Assembly (NCBI GenBank): GCA_023475345.1
Contig: JAMCWD010000008.1
Span: 1 to 57,800, forward strand
From: Chloroflexota bacterium
GTDB lineage: Bacteria > Vulcanimicrobiota > JAMCWD01
Length of the DNA stretch: 57,800 nucleotides
Direction of reading: 5' to 3'
The notes under the pieces: generated by a model
Seen by the model: only the letters and a program-made list of their open reading frames with translations
What the model was told of the DNA's origin: nothing
The model's database searches: none
Position numbers and translations under genes: made by a program
Part shown: piece after piece, positions 56,481-57,800 of the stretch
Layout: the number at the start of each line of letters is the position of its first letter
Position numbering within the stretch: the first letter of the stretch is position 1

Positions 56481-57800
56481 ACTTCATTGAACTGTCCGGC
56501 GGATATCTTACCGGCTCACTTGAATTATTAGCTTTTCCAAAATGTGTTTCCATAAGATTTTCAGATATCACATCATCAAAATATGAATAAATCCATGGTT
56601 TTATTTTTAGATATACGGATTTTAAGGTCTTATAAAGGTAATTATTCATAGAATAATTTTTAAACGGCCCTTTATTTTTTTCCTTGAGAATATCAAGAAA
56701 TGATAGCCCTGAATTATTTGATAGAATTGCTTCAATGTTTTCTAATTCATTAATATCAAGTATTTCAAGGTTCTTTAGATGAGGAATTTTAAGTTCGGCG
56801 ATTTTCTTATTCAAATATTCCCAAATAACCGGATCAATTGGAAAATCATCAAGATAAACAATTACCGGCCATATCTTATCGCCATCTTTGTAATGCTTCC
56901 CATTTATTGGAAACTCCTTATTTTTAAAATCATTGATTCTATTGGACATCTGTTTTATAGAATCGAAAAAACACTTTTCCAGATCCTGATTATAAAGAGC
57001 CAAATCACCTGTGGTAACAGTTTCCAGCCTTAATCGTGATGTTTTTGCATCAATGAATATAAAGTCGGGGGAATAATCTAAAATCACCTCCGGACTTTCT
57101 TTTTCCGGTTTTCCATAATTGATTTTCGAATGTAGTCTGTTAGTTCCATGCATAATTCTTTGAAATATTTCAATTACGTAAATTTCAAATATTTCGCCAA
57201 AAAAATTAGTAAAGCGATTCCTGTCTCCATTTGTTTTTTGATGTTCCATTATTGTCCAGTAGATATTACTTGAGATTTTATCCACTAAAAACCTTATATC
57301 CAAAGGTATTATTTTCCCGTCCTCAAGTTGAAAGAGAGGAAATTTTCTCATTGTAAGAAAGGCATATGAATCTTCCATTCTCCGAGCCATACGGTCCTTT
57401 TTATATTCATTTTTATATTTTTCAATGTCAGCCGTAAAAAGTTCTAAACATTTTTTTACTTTTTCATCTGATATTTTTGTTTTTGAAAAATATTGTAATG
57501 GAATTATTGCACTGAAATTTTGAAGGTCTTTTCTGTACCAGTTCGCTAAAACACCAAACCCAACAGTAAAATAATCATTAATGCTAATTCCGGTTTTTTC
57601 TTCAAATTCATGTTGAATATCGAAAAAAGCCGAAGAATTTTTTATATCTTGATGTTTTGGTATTTCTATAAAAAGATAATAATATCTTGTTAATTGATTT
57701 ATAATATTTTCCCAATGTTGAAAATAATAAGATCTTATCACCATTCTTATATAACCATCTTTCATAATTTTGGGATTCTTTAATGTTTCCGGTTCACAAG
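56458..57800 (-). CDS. AT-rich protein with possible PD-(D/E)XK motif, 5' end outside window
   Basis: The reading frame is open to the window edge: codons upstream of the first ATG (57765) translate without a stop (CEPETLKNPKI), so the true start lies beyond 57800. At least 447 residues are visible. A helix with FFGEIFEIYVIE (E191 from the first ATG) is followed by SPDFIFIDAK (P233-D234, D239, K241), an arrangement resembling a PD-(D/E)XK nuclease core, although the gap between the two acidic residues is shorter than usual. AT content is far above that of the rest of the window. Its 3' end overlaps the convergent flavoprotein gene. A restriction-like or defence protein is plausible but not proven. 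Confidence 0.65.
   Translation of the reverse strand, partial: CEPETLKNPKIMKDGYIRMVIRSYYFQHWENIINQLTRYYYLFIEIPKHQDIKNSSAFFDIQHEFEEKTGISINDYFTVGFGVLANWYRKDLQNFSAIIPLQYFSKTKISDEKVKKCLELFTADIEKYKNEYKKDRMARRMEDSYAFLTMRKFPLFQLEDGKIIPLDIRFLVDKISSNIYWTIMEHQKTNGDRNRFTNFFGEIFEIYVIEIFQRIMHGTNRLHSKINYGKPEKESPEVILDYSPDFIFIDAKTSRLRLETVTTGDLALYNQDLEKCFFDSIKQMSNRINDFKNKEFPINGKHYKDGDKIWPVIVYLDDFPIDPVIWEYLNKKIAELKIPHLKNLEILDINELENIEAILSNNSGLSFLDILKEKNKGPFKNYSMNNYLYKTLKSVYLKIKPWIYSYFDDVISENLMETHFGKANNSSEPVRYPPDSSMKFRLGDLP

Overview
The window is about 58 kb of dense bacterial chromosome. It has no rRNA, tRNA or CRISPR array that I could find. Coding strands alternate in short operons. The gene set does not point to a well-known phylum. 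It combines an Amj-type lipid II flippase, a CsaB-type pyruvyl transferase, a SpoIIIAA/R3H ATPase, FHA and kinase-fold proteins, HPr/enzyme I, GAF-GGDEF signalling, a B12 radical SAM protein and phosphate butyryltransferase. This suits an uncultured, probably anaerobic or fermentative lineage. That assignment is inference; no marker here fixes the taxonomy.

Layout. 1-400: edge of an IS481-like element and a hairpin-rich block. 0.4-8.7 kb: ordinary genes (B12 radical SAM protein, NlpC/P60 hydrolase, TyrA with an aromatic-type aminotransferase, DUF488, a six-hairpin glycosidase). 8.7-16.8 kb: an accessory stretch in which a degenerate intergenic module recurs between mostly poorly known genes (membrane protein, THUMP rRNA methyltransferase, unknown protein, phospholipase D-like protein, small membrane protein, choloylglycine-hydrolase-family protein). 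Full copies carry a CCGCCGG hairpin terminator followed by a promoter-like block. 16.8-26.7 kb: envelope and signalling genes, including a membrane GAF-GAF-GGDEF protein in an operon with two secreted proteins, an RCC1-repeat lipoprotein and a secreted transglutaminase. 26.8-33.9 kb: a 51-residue cysteine-rich protein too short for routine ORF calling, an MFS exporter, and a ligA-amj-pcrA block.

34.0-37.7 kb is the most unusual locus. It is a tight plus-strand run of a membrane-anchored kinase-fold protein with altered catalytic residues, an FHA protein ending in four PTGT-type repeats, a CsaB-like pyruvyl transferase, and a degenerate transketolase N-terminal-half homologue without its thiamine-diphosphate motifs. 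A second degenerate kinase fold lies at 40.0 kb, beyond the ptsH-ptsI pair. 41.2-49.8 kb is metabolic and informational: ptb, dus, a class III aminotransferase, an acyl-ACP-reductase-like dehydrogenase, a conserved protein, greA, lysS and a class I aldolase. 52.5-55.0 kb is a fur-feoA-feoB iron operon with a near-consensus sigma70 promoter (TTGACA-17-TATAAT) and a Fur box at 16 of 19 consensus positions, which predicts iron autoregulation. The right edge holds a CoA-disulfide-reductase-like flavoprotein whose 3' end overlaps a very AT-rich convergent gene with a possible PD-(D/E)XK motif, which may be the start of a mobile or defence region.
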